From Prunus persica (taxonomy: Eukaryota; Streptophyta; Magnoliopsida; Rosales; Rosaceae): a DNA stretch of 64,000 nucleotides. The translations under genes were made by a program, and so were the position numbers. The DNA is taken from assembly GCF_000346465.2 (NCBI RefSeq), contig NC_034015.1, positions 3,931,845-3,995,844 of the forward strand. Direction: 5' to 3'. Of this stretch, positions 11,932-22,407 are shown piece by piece. Position 1 is the first letter of the stretch. Every line of letters starts with the position of its first letter. The notes under the pieces were generated by a model. That model saw only the letters and a program-made list of their open reading frames with translations, was not told the DNA's origin and ran no database searches.

Positions 11932-14900
11932 TCAATAATTGCCCTGTTTAATAATTTGGAAAACAAACTCTGCCCATTCATTCCGGACTTCATCAATGGC
12001 TTCTTGGGGGTATGAAGCTTCCTGGTTTCCCTTGGCATACTGCATAAACAATGACTATTAGGGTTTATAAATAAAAAGAAATTCAATCACAGACGACGAT
12101 ATTTTTCATAACCGACGTAGTATATCCATTCAACGACGTTAATTTTACACGACCGTCGTTGATAATACAAAAAACGACGTGAAATGTATGAAGGTAATTT
12201 CTTCTTACCTTATTCTCAAACCCCAAGGAAGGATCCATGATGATGTCCCTCATGAAGCGCATTACATAATACCCGCATTCGACATTGCTGGGTTGCTTTG
12301 GTGTGCCTGAGAGAGTTTTCCAAATTACATTTTTACGTCCTGCTCGGGCTATGTGGGTATTATATATTTTTAAAGCACTGTTCACGATGTTTTTGGCCTC
12401 TTCATCGACCACACGATTTCCTGGCAGAGGATCCAGAAAATAGACGGTTTCTCTCTTTGCTCTTACAATCAGCAAAATCCAATGACGGCTGCACAAAATT
12501 AATATAAAAACGACGGTTATTTACAAAAACGACGTATTATAGTATTTCACACGACGAAGTAAAGTAGCTAACGACGACATTATATATTTATCACGATGAT
12601 AAATAAATACCGACGTGGTTAGTAGTTTCAAACGACTAAATAAAATAAAACACCGACGTGGTTAGTTTATAAGCTGTCATTTATTGAAAATCTTAAAAAC
12701 AAAATCCTAAGGAGACTAACCCTGGATTGTAAGGCATCATGAAAATCTGTTCACCGTCTGTCTTCTGAAGTCGAGCTGCTACAAGTCGTGATCTTGCAGT
12801 TATTGTGCCAGAGTTGGCACTAACTGTAGCAGGGTCGATAAAGCCAACCATACTGCACATATTGGCTTTTTTCAAAACATCGTGTAAGTACCTAAACAAA
12901 TAAAATAATATAAACAAGTCAGCACACAAAACACGACGGTTATGTATAAAAAAAACGACGTATTATAATATTTCAAACGACGTACTGAAATAGATGAGGA
13001 CGTTATAATATATTTATCACGACGGTTGTTAGTTAAGATGACGTGGTTAGTTAGTTAAGACGACGCAATATATAAACCAACGAGTTATTATTTTAGAAGT
13101 ACAAACCTCATATATACAGCCAATACAGTAGCTCCAATTTCTTCCATGCCTGCAAATTGTGTAATATCTTCAGGCAGGAGGAAGGTATCGCGCTAACCAC
13201 CAAACACCTCCTTATCAATTGTAAATTGGACTGTCTTATCCTCAGGCAGGAGTGTCGTTTCCACAAAACGACAAAGGGTTTTTAAAGAAGATGGCGCCTC
13301 CATTTTTGAATAAGCACCAACTTCAATAACCTGTTTAAAGAAATAAAAAAAATGACGTGGTAATTCAATAAAGACGACGGTTTAAGGAATAAAACGTCGT
13401 TTTAAAAGTATTTAAACGACGGTGAAAAAATTGTCGTGGTAATTTAATAAAGATGACGGTTTTATGAATAAAGAGTCGTCTGAAACCATTTAAACGACGG
13501 TGAAAAAACCGTCGTTTAAATATTTTATTACGTCTTAAAAAAATTCCGCCGTCTAAGTTGTAAACAAACGACGGATTAAATAAAAATATCGACGTCTGAA
13601 ATTTTGAAAAACAAATAAAAAAGTTATGTTAACATACCTTGTCGTCATGCTTTTCTTCATCTTCTTTCTCCTTTTCTTCTTCCTTCTCTTCATCTCTTTT
13701 TTCTTCTTCCTTCTCTTCATCTCTCTTTTCTTCTTCCTTCTCTTCATCTCTCTTTTCTTCTTCCTTCTCTTCATCTGGCTGATGTTTCCCCATTTTGGCA
13801 GTATCATCCTCCAAATGTAGGGATCTCACATCACCTCCAGAGCAGCTAGCTTTGTCAGACATTGGATTTTTGGGGCTTTGGCTAATTCTTGGTTTAAGCA
13901 TGCTTGGATCAAAATTGGGAATTAATTGGGAAAGCTGACTCAGGAAATGCTCCCTCTCAGCCTCTACCAATTGTTTTGTCCTAGCCTCCATCCTTAAGGC
14001 CTCTTCCCTTGCCTTAGCCTCCATTTTTTTAGTCTCTTCTTGAAGGAGAACTCTTAAACTCTCCTTCAAACGGTCGTCAAAGCTCACCCTCTGTGGTTTG
14101 GGCAAATTGAAATATTGCCTTGGGGAAACACCAGCACCAACACCCCTCACCCTGCCTGGATGCTCGGGGCCCAAAGCCATGGTCAGCACATCATTGCTGC
14201 CATCTACTCTGACTTTGCCTTCCGAGACTTGTTTCTGCAATTCATCCTAAAACAAAGATAAACAAAAAAACACACGACGGTTATTTATGTACAAACGACG
14301 TATTATATAATTTCACACGACGCAATAACGTATAAACCGACGTTATTATAACTTATCACGACGGTAGTTATACCGACGTGGTTATTTATTTAAAACGACG
14401 AAATGAATAAACAACCGACGTCTTATGCTATAATTAAAGATAACAGAGTAGTGATTCCTATTTAGACCGTTAACGACGTTTTTAAAAAATTTTCGACGTG
14501 GTAATATCCTTCACACGACGCGAAAATGAACCACCGACGTCTTATGCTATAATTACAGAAAACATAGTAGTGATTCCTATTTAGACCTTTAACGACGTTT
14601 TTAAAAACTTTTCGACGTGGTAATATCATTCACACGACGAAAAATATAACATACGACGTAATAAGAATAATTCACAGTTTAATAAAAATTTAAAACAGAG
14701 TGAGTAGGCTTACAATTAATTTTGCCTTCTCTGCCACCTTTGGATCAGGGATGTTACCATGTTTGTCCTGTCTAGCTCTCTTCCATAAGGTAGATCGATC
14801 AATTTCTACCCCAGGCATGGTTTCCTCCAATTGATCCTCCAATCCAGCATATCCTTTTCGAGACAATCGATGATTGTACTCGAGTTTTTCCCTAATCTGT

Positions 14901-15351
14901 GAATGTTGAGAATGCACAGACTGAAAATCTTTGGATAGCCTTGAAGCTACAAAGGCATCCCATTGTGCTTTCTCTATGAATTTATATGTTTCAGGGGGTT
15001 GGCTTAATTTCTCCCTGTCATTGGTGTATGGAAGGATATAATGCCTCGTTAGTGTAGACTTGAAATCCTTCCATTTTTTGGCAGCAGAAGATAAAACAGA
15101 GGTCTTGCCCCCTTGGCCTACGACAAAAGCCATGTCAACTGCTTCCCAAATCTGCTCCTTTATATCCTTTGGGATTTGGGACCATTTCTTGTCCACAAGT
15201 GGGATCCTGGAGCGTGCCAAGACACCAATATACGACTGCATCTCAATATGTGCTTGGCCAACACCTTTCCCCCTTTTATTGTACTCAACAATTGGCCTCA
15301 GTTTCTGAAGCTTTCTCTTCACAACACGAGGCATTGTGCTCATACCTCGAG
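11932..15351 (-). pseudogene. CACTA second gene: Transposase_24 + Ulp1-type C48 protease, copy 1
   Basis: Minus-strand exons with GT-AG introns: E1 15351-14714 (5' end lost in the N gap), E2 14246-13638, E3 13330-13107, E4 12891-12721, E5 12488-12209, E6 12039-11932; all phases agree. E1 carries the Transposase_24 domain (WDAFVASRLSKDF, HRLSRKGYA). E2 carries a charged coiled-coil-like region (KKMEAKAREEALRMEAR) and four 27-bp acidic repeats (EEKEEEKRD). E4-E6 form a Ulp1-like cysteine protease: His in RHWILLIV, Asp in YFLDPL, and Gln...Cys in KQPSNVECGYYVMRFM, so the catalytic set is present. E3 has an in-frame TAG (13193-13195) where copy 2 reads Glu, so the reading frame is broken here. 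TNPA-like DNA binding and SUMO-type proteolysis are known for the families; activity here is unproven. Confidence 0.85.
13648..13785 (-). repeat. 27-bp coding minisatellite (Asp-Glu-Glu-Lys repeats)
   Basis: Four near-perfect tandem copies of a GAA/GAG-rich unit encode a highly charged EEKEEEKRD tract within E2 of the Ulp1-type gene. The corresponding place in copy 2 has only a shortened version placed in a separate exon (46366-46433), so unit number differs between copies. Confidence 0.85.
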
Positions 15352-15451
15352 NNNNNNNNNNNNNNNNNNNNNNNNNNNNNNNNNNNNNNNNNNNNNNNNN
15401 NNNNNNNNNNNNNNNNNNNNNNNNNNNNNNNNNNNNNNNNNNNNNNNNNNN
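15352..15451. other. Assembly gap (100 N)
   Basis: Exactly 100 N. By comparison with copy 2 (about 43715 to 44537) roughly 800 bases are missing, including the start codon and the first ~65 codons of the Transposase_24/Ulp1 gene. Confidence 0.98.
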
Positions 15452-16639
15452 TATTTTAAAAACACCTTTGTCAATTTTCAGACGACGCTAGAACAACTGA
15501 CGAAACGTCGTGGTCTACCGTCGTCTTATTTAGTTGATGTAGTTGTCTTCAAAGTTGGGAAACTTTCTCTCTTTGTCTGTATATTTTATCCAAACTTGGA
15601 AAGAAGTAAAATGATTTTGGCCAGAAAAAAGGTAAAAAGATTTTTCAAACAAAAAACGTATGAGCATGCAAAACAGTAACCAAAATAGTGAAAATGAAAG
15701 CTTACCTTTTGCGTGCAATGAAAGCAAGAGGAAGATGATCGATGTTTAAGTTCAGAGACGACGAAGAAGACGAGAGGAAGACGATGAGAAACTCTGACAA
15801 TGCTCTGACAAGGAAAAAAGACGAAAAGGTTTCTCTGGGAGATTGAAATTTTTAATCGGGTTTGGAAACAGTGCATGTGTAAGTCGAAAAGTTGCTTACA
15901 TATAAAACCATTTCAAAAAAATAATACGGCGGTTACATTTAACTACGTCGTTTTTAACTAAAACGACGCAATATTTTTCATTCGACGTGGAATCATTTCA
16001 TTTAACGTCGTTAGGTTTAATATAACCGACGTGGATTTTAATTTTTAAATTATGAATAGAATTTTTTTTCCCGTGACCTTTCAGTTTATTTTTCAATTAC
16101 AGTGCGTTATAAATAGAGTTTTTTTTCCGGAGGAAATTTAAAACGAAGGAAATTAATATTCTGCAATATGTAAAGTTTCTTTTTTGGATGACAGATTTAA
16201 ATAAAATAAGAATATAAAAACAACAAATGTGTAAGTCAAGTAGACGAAAAGTTGCTTACATATAAAACCATTTCAAAAAAATAATATGGCGGTTACATAT
16301 AACTACGACGTATAAATTACAAAATACGACGGTACATTTAACTTCGGACGTGGTAAATAAATACGACAGTAGTTTGTAGGTACCGTCGTAGTAAACTCAA
16401 AAATTAAAGTACATAAGTAATAACTCGCGTCATGGTATATTATTTAACACGTCGTTTTTATTAATTTACCGACGTGGATTTCTGTAATATACGTCGATCA
16501 TACCGACGTTGATTTTACAATTTAAACGGCGGTTTTTTTGTAAGGACCGCCGTTGGTTTTAAAAATTTATTCTATAAATTTGTCGCTTTCATTCATTTTC
16601 GGTTTACATTTAAGGTTCCAAGTTCTTCCTCTCTCAGTC
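15452..16639. other. Leader region of CACTA copy 1 second gene
   Basis: No protein of its own that I recognise. It contains CGACG motifs (15900-16020, 16290-16550) and two related sub-blocks starting near 15885 and 16240 (both read AAAAGTTGCTTACATATAAA), so part of it is locally duplicated. Confidence 0.5.
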
Positions 16640-17074
16640 TCTCATGTCTCAAAGATAATAATTTGGATGTTTTCTCAAAGAGAAATTGAGCTTACTCGCA
16701 TCAAATATATGTCCACAAGAAGAAGCTTGTCAACTAGCCTTCTCACTTCCTTGATCAAGCCTGATAGGACACTTAGTGCTTCTGAATACTCCTTGCTTTC
16801 CATCAAAAGAGATGCAAGCCTGGCCTCCACTCGCTGTCGAAGGAAAGTTCGTTTCTCAGGGAAATCTGAAGATCAGATGTGCCTGATCCTCTGCTTGATT
16901 TTCTTGCCTAAGAAGATCCGTCGGATTTATTGTGATAGCCTCTTCCTTTATCCGTAGAGCTTCAGAAGAAGAAGATGGGTTTCAAGAATGCGATAAAGAA
17001 TAGAAATGGCTTCAGATGGCCTCTAAAGCATGAGCAATTGAATCAGTAGTTTCTGGGAGATATGATGAAGACAT
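16640..17074 (-). pseudogene. Captured fragment of the 26S proteasome subunit gene RPN6 (PSMD11), copy 1
   Basis: Minus strand from an ATG at 17074. Conceptual pieces in shifting frames match plant RPN6, the lid subunit also called PSMD11. They are the N-terminus MSSSYLP...TTDSIAHALEA, then SEAISILYRIL, IKEEAIT, LLRQENQAED, SDLQISL, EKRTFLRQRVEARLASLL, ESKEYSEALSVLSGLIKEV and DKLLLVDI. Segments known from the intact protein are missing (between QAED and SDLQ, between ISL and EKR, and a short one after ALEA), which breaks the frame. Copy 2 has the same deletions, so the piece was captured and rearranged before the copies diverged. It lies upstream of, and in the same orientation as, the Ulp1-type gene. 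Capture of host gene pieces by CACTA elements is an established phenomenon. Confidence 0.85.
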
Positions 17075-18160
17075 TGTCAATGCTTTGAACTACACAAGTC
17101 CTGCAGAAAGATATGTTAAAGAAACTGAAACAACGGCGGTTTTCTGTTCTACCGTCGTCTTTTCTCGTCGTCTATATTAAGTTACGATGGCGGTAGATTT
17201 ATAATTACCGACGTAGATTATTTTGTTAAACGTCGTTAAGTGTACTACAACCGACGTGGATTTTAATTTTAAATTATAAATGGAGTTTTTTTTCCCGTAT
17301 TCTTTCAGTTTTAGTTTTCAATTCCAAAGCGTGATAAATAGATTTTTCTTTCCCGAGGAAATTTAAAATGAGGGAAATTAATGTTCTAGAATTTGTAAAC
17401 TAACACGACGCAATATTTGCAAATCTGTGTCATCTGTTAAGATTATGATGTGGAACAGAGTTCCATCTGGTAAGATTTCGTAACCCTTGGGATCTCAGCA
17501 AAACTGATTATGTCGGCGGTGTTCTATATAAACCGTCGTGGTTATTTCAATTCTTGTCATTAAGTAGATCTACCGACGTAGGATAAGAAAATCAAAGAAA
17601 AAAATTGTTAACAAAAATTCTTATTAAGACGACCGTTAAAATTAAAGGTACGACGTATAAAATGAATAAATACGACGATAAATTTTATTGTACGATTTAA
17701 AGATAACGTAGTAGAACTATACGAGAATGACGTCGATATATTTATATTTTCCGTCGTTGTAAATTAATTTAATACGGCGATATTTTGTATTTTAAAGCCG
17801 TGGATTTGTTTGTAATTATACGGCGTCTTATACGAAAACCTCGTCGTGTTATTTTATGAGTAAAAACGGCAGTTTTTATTGAAATCGTCGTCTTTACTTT
17901 CTACGTCGGTCGATTCATAACTTCTGCCGTTCTTTGTTGGCATTGATTTTACACTGCGGAAATCTGTTTCAAATAGACGTCGGTTGTTTAATTATGTACG
18001 TCGTTGTTTTTGAACAGCCATTTGAAACTCCATTTTTTAGTTGTCTAAGGTTGTATTACACGACGGTGTTTTTAGAACCGTCGTCTTTTTATAAACCACG
18101 ACGGTTTTCACTGAGACCGTCGTTGTTTTCTGGTCGTCTTTTTCACTTTTTGTAGTAGTG
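17075..18160. repeat. Subterminal CGACG-motif region of CACTA copy 1 (5' side)
   Basis: Non-coding. CGACGG, ACGTCG and CCGTCGT motifs are scattered throughout and become densest in the last 160 bases, where they form repeated inverted pairs (ACGACGGTGTTTTTAGAACC with GTCGTCTTT). The element ends with TGTAGTAGTG. Confidence 0.8.
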
Positions 18161-18220
18161 TGCTTTGTTATTGTGTATGTTTCAACGGCCTGAAATTATT
18201 TGTATAATGTTGGTGTGCAG

Positions 18221-18391
18221 GGAAATATGGTTTCTAAAGTCAAGTTGATGATTGATGAGGATGAAAAGTTCCAGGGAAAGGCGTTGTCCCTTTTCCATAC
18301 AAAGACCGCTATCAGTACAATTAAGGAGAAATTCAGTCCGCAACAATTACAAAGGTTCGAGGACACTTGTTTTGGTCATCTATTATTTTAA
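18221..18391 (+). pseudogene. DUF1985-like exon fragment
   Basis: An AG acceptor (TTGGTGTGCAG at 18210-18220) is followed by an open frame with ATG at 18227 and TAA at 18389-18391, 54 residues. The stretch ISTIKEKFSPQQL then RFEDTCFGHLL resembles the start of DUF1985, a domain of plant Ulp1-related and Mutator-like proteins. The rest of the domain does not follow. The exon lies 60 bases beyond CACTA copy 1, which suggests the transposon landed in an intron of this gene or element. Identification is by pattern only. Confidence 0.45.
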
Positions 18392-18750
18392 GGATTTTTA
18401 TTATTATTTTTAATGACACATCAGTACAATAGTGGGTCCCGCACTTGCTACATCATCAATTTAACAGAAGATTACATGGCCAAATTAACGGAATGTGTAA
18501 ATTGATCGAATTCTAAAACATTGGGGTGTAAATTGATGAAATTGAAACCTCGAGGCCCAGATTGAGAATGACCCCAAATCTTGAGGGAGTCTTTTGTCGT
18601 TAGCCCTTTAAAATATTAAAATTGTAGGTGTTTACAAAATATTCTAATTGATATATTTTATATATGTAACAATAATTCTAATATTTCTTGGGGATTTTTA
18701 CGCAATGAACAAACATGATTTCCATTATGCAGCACATGACTATGAATATA
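18392..18750. other. AT-rich intergenic sequence
   Basis: No coding frame, RNA gene or paired repeat seen. Confidence 0.5.
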
Positions 18751-19040
18751 TCAGCAGACTTAGTCATTGTTTACATGGAACACATTTATTCCTTTCAATT
18801 GTATTTCTGGTTAGTTATATATATTTTTTATTTTTTGGCTTGTGTGTTGATATTTATTAATTTCCTTTTTCCCGCAAGGAATTAATTATATGTGAATAGG
18901 CCTAAGTGTAAACTTAATATTACTTTCTCGTTATTTCTTTTGGATTTGGATTTGTAGAGTTTGCCTTATTTGAACATAAGATTGCAATTATCCCCATAAA
19001 TTCAAGACATACTTGTTCTCTTCAATTCACACTTTGTTTT
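18751..19040. repeat. Direct repeat, first copy (~290 bp)
   Basis: Begins AGTCATTGTTTACATGGAAC and continues through TTGGCTTGTGTGTTGATATT to CTTGTTCTCTTCAATTCACA. It matches 19506-19765 with scattered substitutions and short gaps. Each copy ends just before a short ATG-initiated frame, so the repeated unit could be a duplicated upstream region. Confidence 0.8.
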
Positions 19041-19505
19041 TGGAGAGAGAGAGAGATGAATACCTGGAGAAGAGTGAAGAAAATAACTTTGGAGAAGATA
19101 GTATAGAAGAACTCTAGGGAGAAGAAGATGAAAATAGCGTCGTCGAATTTTTGACGGGAACGTGCGTGTTCTTTTTCCGTAGTTGTATAATTAAGCATGT
19201 ATTATCTAAACCAGGGTGTGTGAGTTGTATTAGTTAGTCAAGTAAGGAGAGTATTAAAAGCCTAACCCGTATAAAATAGTCAGGTAATTAAATAATACAA
19301 GTTGACCCCAAACACCTGACATGTACTATTTACTTCTATCCAAAGTCTAAAACGGTGTACCAAACGAGCCATATAACTTAGTTGACTATTTATCCTGAAC
19401 GATACCAAACGCCTTATAATATTATAGATAAACAGTCAGTACTTTTCGAAATAGATTATAATACTATTTGAAAAAAATTAGTATATAGTCTGATGTACCA
19501 AAGAG
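19041..19505. other. Spacer between direct repeats, possibly a MITE
   Basis: Contains wording common in plant MITEs (ACCAAACGAGCC, ACCAAACGCC), but I could not define inverted ends. A frame from ATG at 19056 is short and ends within 20 codons. Confidence 0.3.
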
Positions 19506-19765
19506 TTAACAGTCATTGTTTACATGAAACACATTTATTTCTTTCAATTGTATTTCTGGTTAGTTATATATATATTTTTATTTTTTGGCTTGTGTGTTGA
19601 TATTTATTAATTTCCTTTTCCCACAAGGAATTAATTATATGTGTGTTAATATTACTTTCTCCTTATTGCTATGGGATTTGTAGAGTTTCCCTTATTTTAG
19701 CATAAGATTGCAAATATCCCTATAAATTAAAGATATACTTGTTCTCTTCAATTCATACTTTGCTT
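19506..19765. repeat. Direct repeat, second copy
   Basis: Second copy of the unit at 18751-19040, directly upstream of the open frame at 19777. Confidence 0.8.
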
Positions 19766-19776
19766 TCTGCACATTC

Positions 19777-20121
19777 ATGATGAAGGACACACTGAACATG
19801 GAGAGTTCAACAAAAAGAGAAACGAGAGAAAACCCGAACTCATTCGTCTCAATCGTCCTTGCTCTTGCTGCTCCCAACGCCAACGCGACCACTCTTCCAC
19901 ACACCAAAAATGGCACCAAACGCACCCTTTCATTCACCAAAGCGCGAAGTAATTGTAGCCCTAGAGCAAAATTACTCTCGCGACCCAACCCCAACCGAAA
20001 GAGAAAACAAGAAGCAACCCCGCCACAACAACATGAAGGAGAACGAGAACACGAAGACAAACACAAACAAGAACAAGAACTTGATGACGAACATGAACAT
20101 GAGCGCAAAAAGAAACGTTGA
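19777..20121 (+). CDS. Unrecognised 114-residue charged ORF
   Basis: ATG-initiated frame ending TGA at 20119-20121. The N-terminal half is Ser/Thr/Asn-rich; the C-terminal half is very charged (EHEDKHKQEQELDDEHEHER then KKKKR), which could act as a nuclear-localisation or disordered tail. I do not recognise a family. An overlapping frame (19859-20197) is also open, so the frame choice is uncertain and the whole stretch could be a gene remnant. It follows the second copy of a duplicated upstream sequence, with a TATA-poor leader. Confidence 0.25.
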   Translation: MMKDTLNMESSTKRETRENPNSFVSIVLALAAPNANATTLPHTKNGTKRTLSFTKARSNCSPRAKLLSRPNPNRKRKQEATPPQQHEGEREHEDKHKQEQELDDEHEHERKKKR

Positions 20122-20197
20122 CGAAGGTGATTCGCATCCATGCTTTGGGACCCCAATGCCATTGATGAGTCCTCTAGCGACGAAGAAAACAACCTAG

Positions 20198-20571
20198 AAG
20201 AGGAGTTGATAATAATCTCAATGTTTTTTTAAAATTATTTTATGAATTTTTTTAGTAGAATGGTTTTATTGAAATATTATTCTCTCGACTTGCGGTCACG
20301 CTTGTATCGATTATTATTTTTTTATAATTTTATTTTATAATTATTTATAGAGAATTTTGTTGGGACATTGGTTCATATTTCATTTTTTATTTTCTAATTA
20401 TTTGAATTTGAATTGAGCTATTGTTTTACGTATTTGTCATTTTGAAGCAATTATTTGAAATTTTAATTATAATAAATCTTAGATGATAAGAATAATTGAA
20501 AATTAAAAATTAAAAACAATGAGAGAAAGGATACAATTTCTGCTAAAAAACAAATTGAAAACAAAAAGTAA
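20198..20571. other. AT-rich intergenic sequence
   Basis: Low-complexity AT-rich DNA; no gene or structured repeat seen. Confidence 0.5.
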
Positions 20572-21148
20572 GGCCATGTTTGGTATCCTACTCAAAAAAT
20601 TAAATTCAAAAACTATGATTTTTTTTTTAAAAACATGAGTTTTCCAATAGTGATTTTAAGATTTAAATAAAATAAAATAAAAAATCCTAGATTCCTAAAT
20701 TGAAATTAACAAAAGAAAAGGAGAGAGAGACGGGAGAGGGAAGAGTGATAGAGACGAGAGAGGAAGGAGGAAGAGAGAGAGACGAAAGAGGGTAGAGAGA
20801 GAGAGAGAGAGAGAGACGAGAGACAAGAGAGGAATGAGAGAGAAAGAGATGGGAGAGGAATGAGAGAGAAAGAGATGGGAGAGGAGAGACAGGAGAGGAA
20901 GGAGAGAGAGATGAGAGAGGGAGGAGAGAGAAAGAGACGGGAGAGGGAGGAGAGAGAGAGAGAGACGAGAGAACGCGGAGAGAGGGAGGAGAGAAAGAGA
21001 GAGAACAAAAAATATAAAACATCACTTTTTTTGTTTTTAAGAAAGGGGTGTTTTTGAGTTTTTCTTGATTTTGAGTTTTTAAAAATGGACATACCAAACG
21101 AGTTTTTATGACTTAAAATTGGATCCAAATAGGATACCAAACAGGTGC
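20572..21148. mobile_element. Tourist-like (PIF/Harbinger) MITE enclosing a GA-rich tract
   Basis: The left end GGCCATGTTTGGTATCCTA and the reverse complement of the right end GCACCTGTTTGGTATCCTA form a near-perfect inverted pair, bounded by TAA on both sides (20569-20571 and 21149-21151). The TAA duplication and the TGTTTGG core are typical of Tourist/PIF-type elements. The interior (about 20718-21005) is an expanded GAGAGAGACGAGAG-type purine tract. Open frames read from that tract on either strand are artefacts. Confidence 0.7.
20718..21005. repeat. GA-rich purine tract
   Basis: Irregular repeats of GAGAGA, GACGAGAGA and GGAGAGGAA on the plus strand, almost purely purine for nearly 300 bases, inside the MITE. 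Confidence 0.9.
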
Positions 21149-21151
21149 TAA

Positions 21152-22091
21152 AGTTCTCATTCTTGTGTATGGCTTTCTAATTTTATGTATGTATCTGGAT
21201 TTTCTGTTGTAATTTGTTCTTTTGATAAACAAATTATCACATACGTTTAGTCTAGCCCCCAATGGCTACAACAGTGAATATAGTGTCAATGAGTTTTTTT
21301 TTCCTTCAAGAACAAGGAGGAAAACATAATCGAAGCAAAATCTCATCCAAGGAATAGCAACTACATCTGCAACAATCATGGCCTCACAAAACACATGCCC
21401 AATCTTAACCTCAACTAGTCCAACAAGGTGAAGATGTCCTGAGTGATTGGTGACAGGCATCATGGGGTATCTTTGTCTAGAATTCTGAGTCTTTGCATTT
21501 AGATAGTGTGAATTTACCCGTATTTCATTACATTTAGACCATTACAATAATTTAACCACCTAAAACATGACACGTCAAACTCTGAATGTCTTTGAACGCA
21601 AGATTATTAGAATGTCTTTGAGTCCCAGGCCACTTTTTCTCTAACTAAAGCCAAGTTGCATACCAAGGGCCTCCCGGAAGGAGAAGGAAGAGGCTGTAAA
21701 ACAATCAGGTCCCTTAGGCCTCCATCCTGCCATTCCCCTCAAGAGGCTGTACACTCATCGTCACCATTTTCACTATCCAAGTCTTTTCAGCTATATAAGA
21801 TTTGATATTAGAGTCATCTCGATCAAGTGGTTTACAATTAACCAGAATCAATTTTCTGCAAAAGCTGATTTCCAGTCTTTCGGAAGCTTTGTTTTTGAGC
21901 TTGTTGTGCCAGTCAATATTTTCAGATTTTGTGGTAGGCAAAAAATTTCTTTTCCACTTTTGTATTCAACAAGCACGATGATGCAAATGCAACCATGAAC
22001 ATTGAGGGGAGAGGGGGGTCCTTTTTCACAGAAAATATAAGCACGGAAAGAGACAGTATGAACAGTATATCTGCCTGGATAACGGAATATA

Positions 22092-22128
<37 letters not shown>

Positions 22129-22407
22129 TGTTTTTCAACTCCTATTTTCTTTTTCATTTCATAAAATTCATCATGTACTTTCATATGGAAAAGCCGCATA
22201 GGTTGCAGGTTGAAGCAGAACCAGTGAAACAAGCACACCATATGACTGATAGCATAATTAAATCAACCCTGGTATAGACTACACCAAAGAACTTAAAAGA
22301 CAAAATAAATTGTGGAGGGCTTCACTAACAATATCCACTGAGGGGCATGATGAAGGTTGCATAACCTAGACCAAATGCTGATCCTGCATGAGTACAAAAA
22401 CAGTGGT
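21152..22407. other. Intergenic sequence downstream of the PLAC8 gene
   Basis: Includes the presumed 3'UTR of the PLAC8-type gene (its stop is at 22408) and a 30-base GA microsatellite at 22096-22125. Short frames at 21266-21463, 21714-21941 and 22357-22614 show no domains. Confidence 0.5.
22096..22125. repeat. GA microsatellite
   Basis: Fifteen uninterrupted GA units. Confidence 0.95.

Larger units (their letters stand above)
4439..18160 (-). mobile_element. CACTA (En/Spm) DNA transposon, copy 1
   Basis: The ends read CACTACTACAAAAAA (4439) and, reverse complemented, CACTACTACAAAAAG (18160), the diagnostic CACTA terminal inverted repeat. Flanking trinucleotides are TGT and TGC, a target duplication with one mismatch. 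Both genes are on the minus strand: the Transposase_24/Ulp1 gene (15351-11932) is upstream of the TNP2 transposase gene (9150-5800). A captured RPN6 fragment sits at 17074-16640. Length is 13,722 bases including a 100-N gap at 15352-15451 that replaces several hundred bases, judging from copy 2. It is nearly the same sequence as copy 2, in opposite orientation. The TNP2 gene is open throughout, so this copy could be the protein source for the family. Confidence 0.97.

Noticed and set aside
13626..13820. Phe/Leu-rich plus-strand frame resembling a membrane protein
   Set aside because: Antisense of the acidic-repeat exon in the Ulp1-type gene.
16553..16957. 134-residue plus-strand frame (and minus-strand 42534-42779) with an MSTRRSLSTS start
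   Set aside because: Antisense of the captured RPN6 fragment; the opposite strand matches RPN6 piece by piece.
4436..18163. Perfect target duplication for CACTA copy 1
   Set aside because: Flanks are TGT and TGC, so one of three bases differs; reported as imperfect.
20687..21140. Ser/Leu/Pro-rich minus-strand frames of 136 and 144 residues
   Set aside because: Translations of the GA/CT tract inside a MITE.
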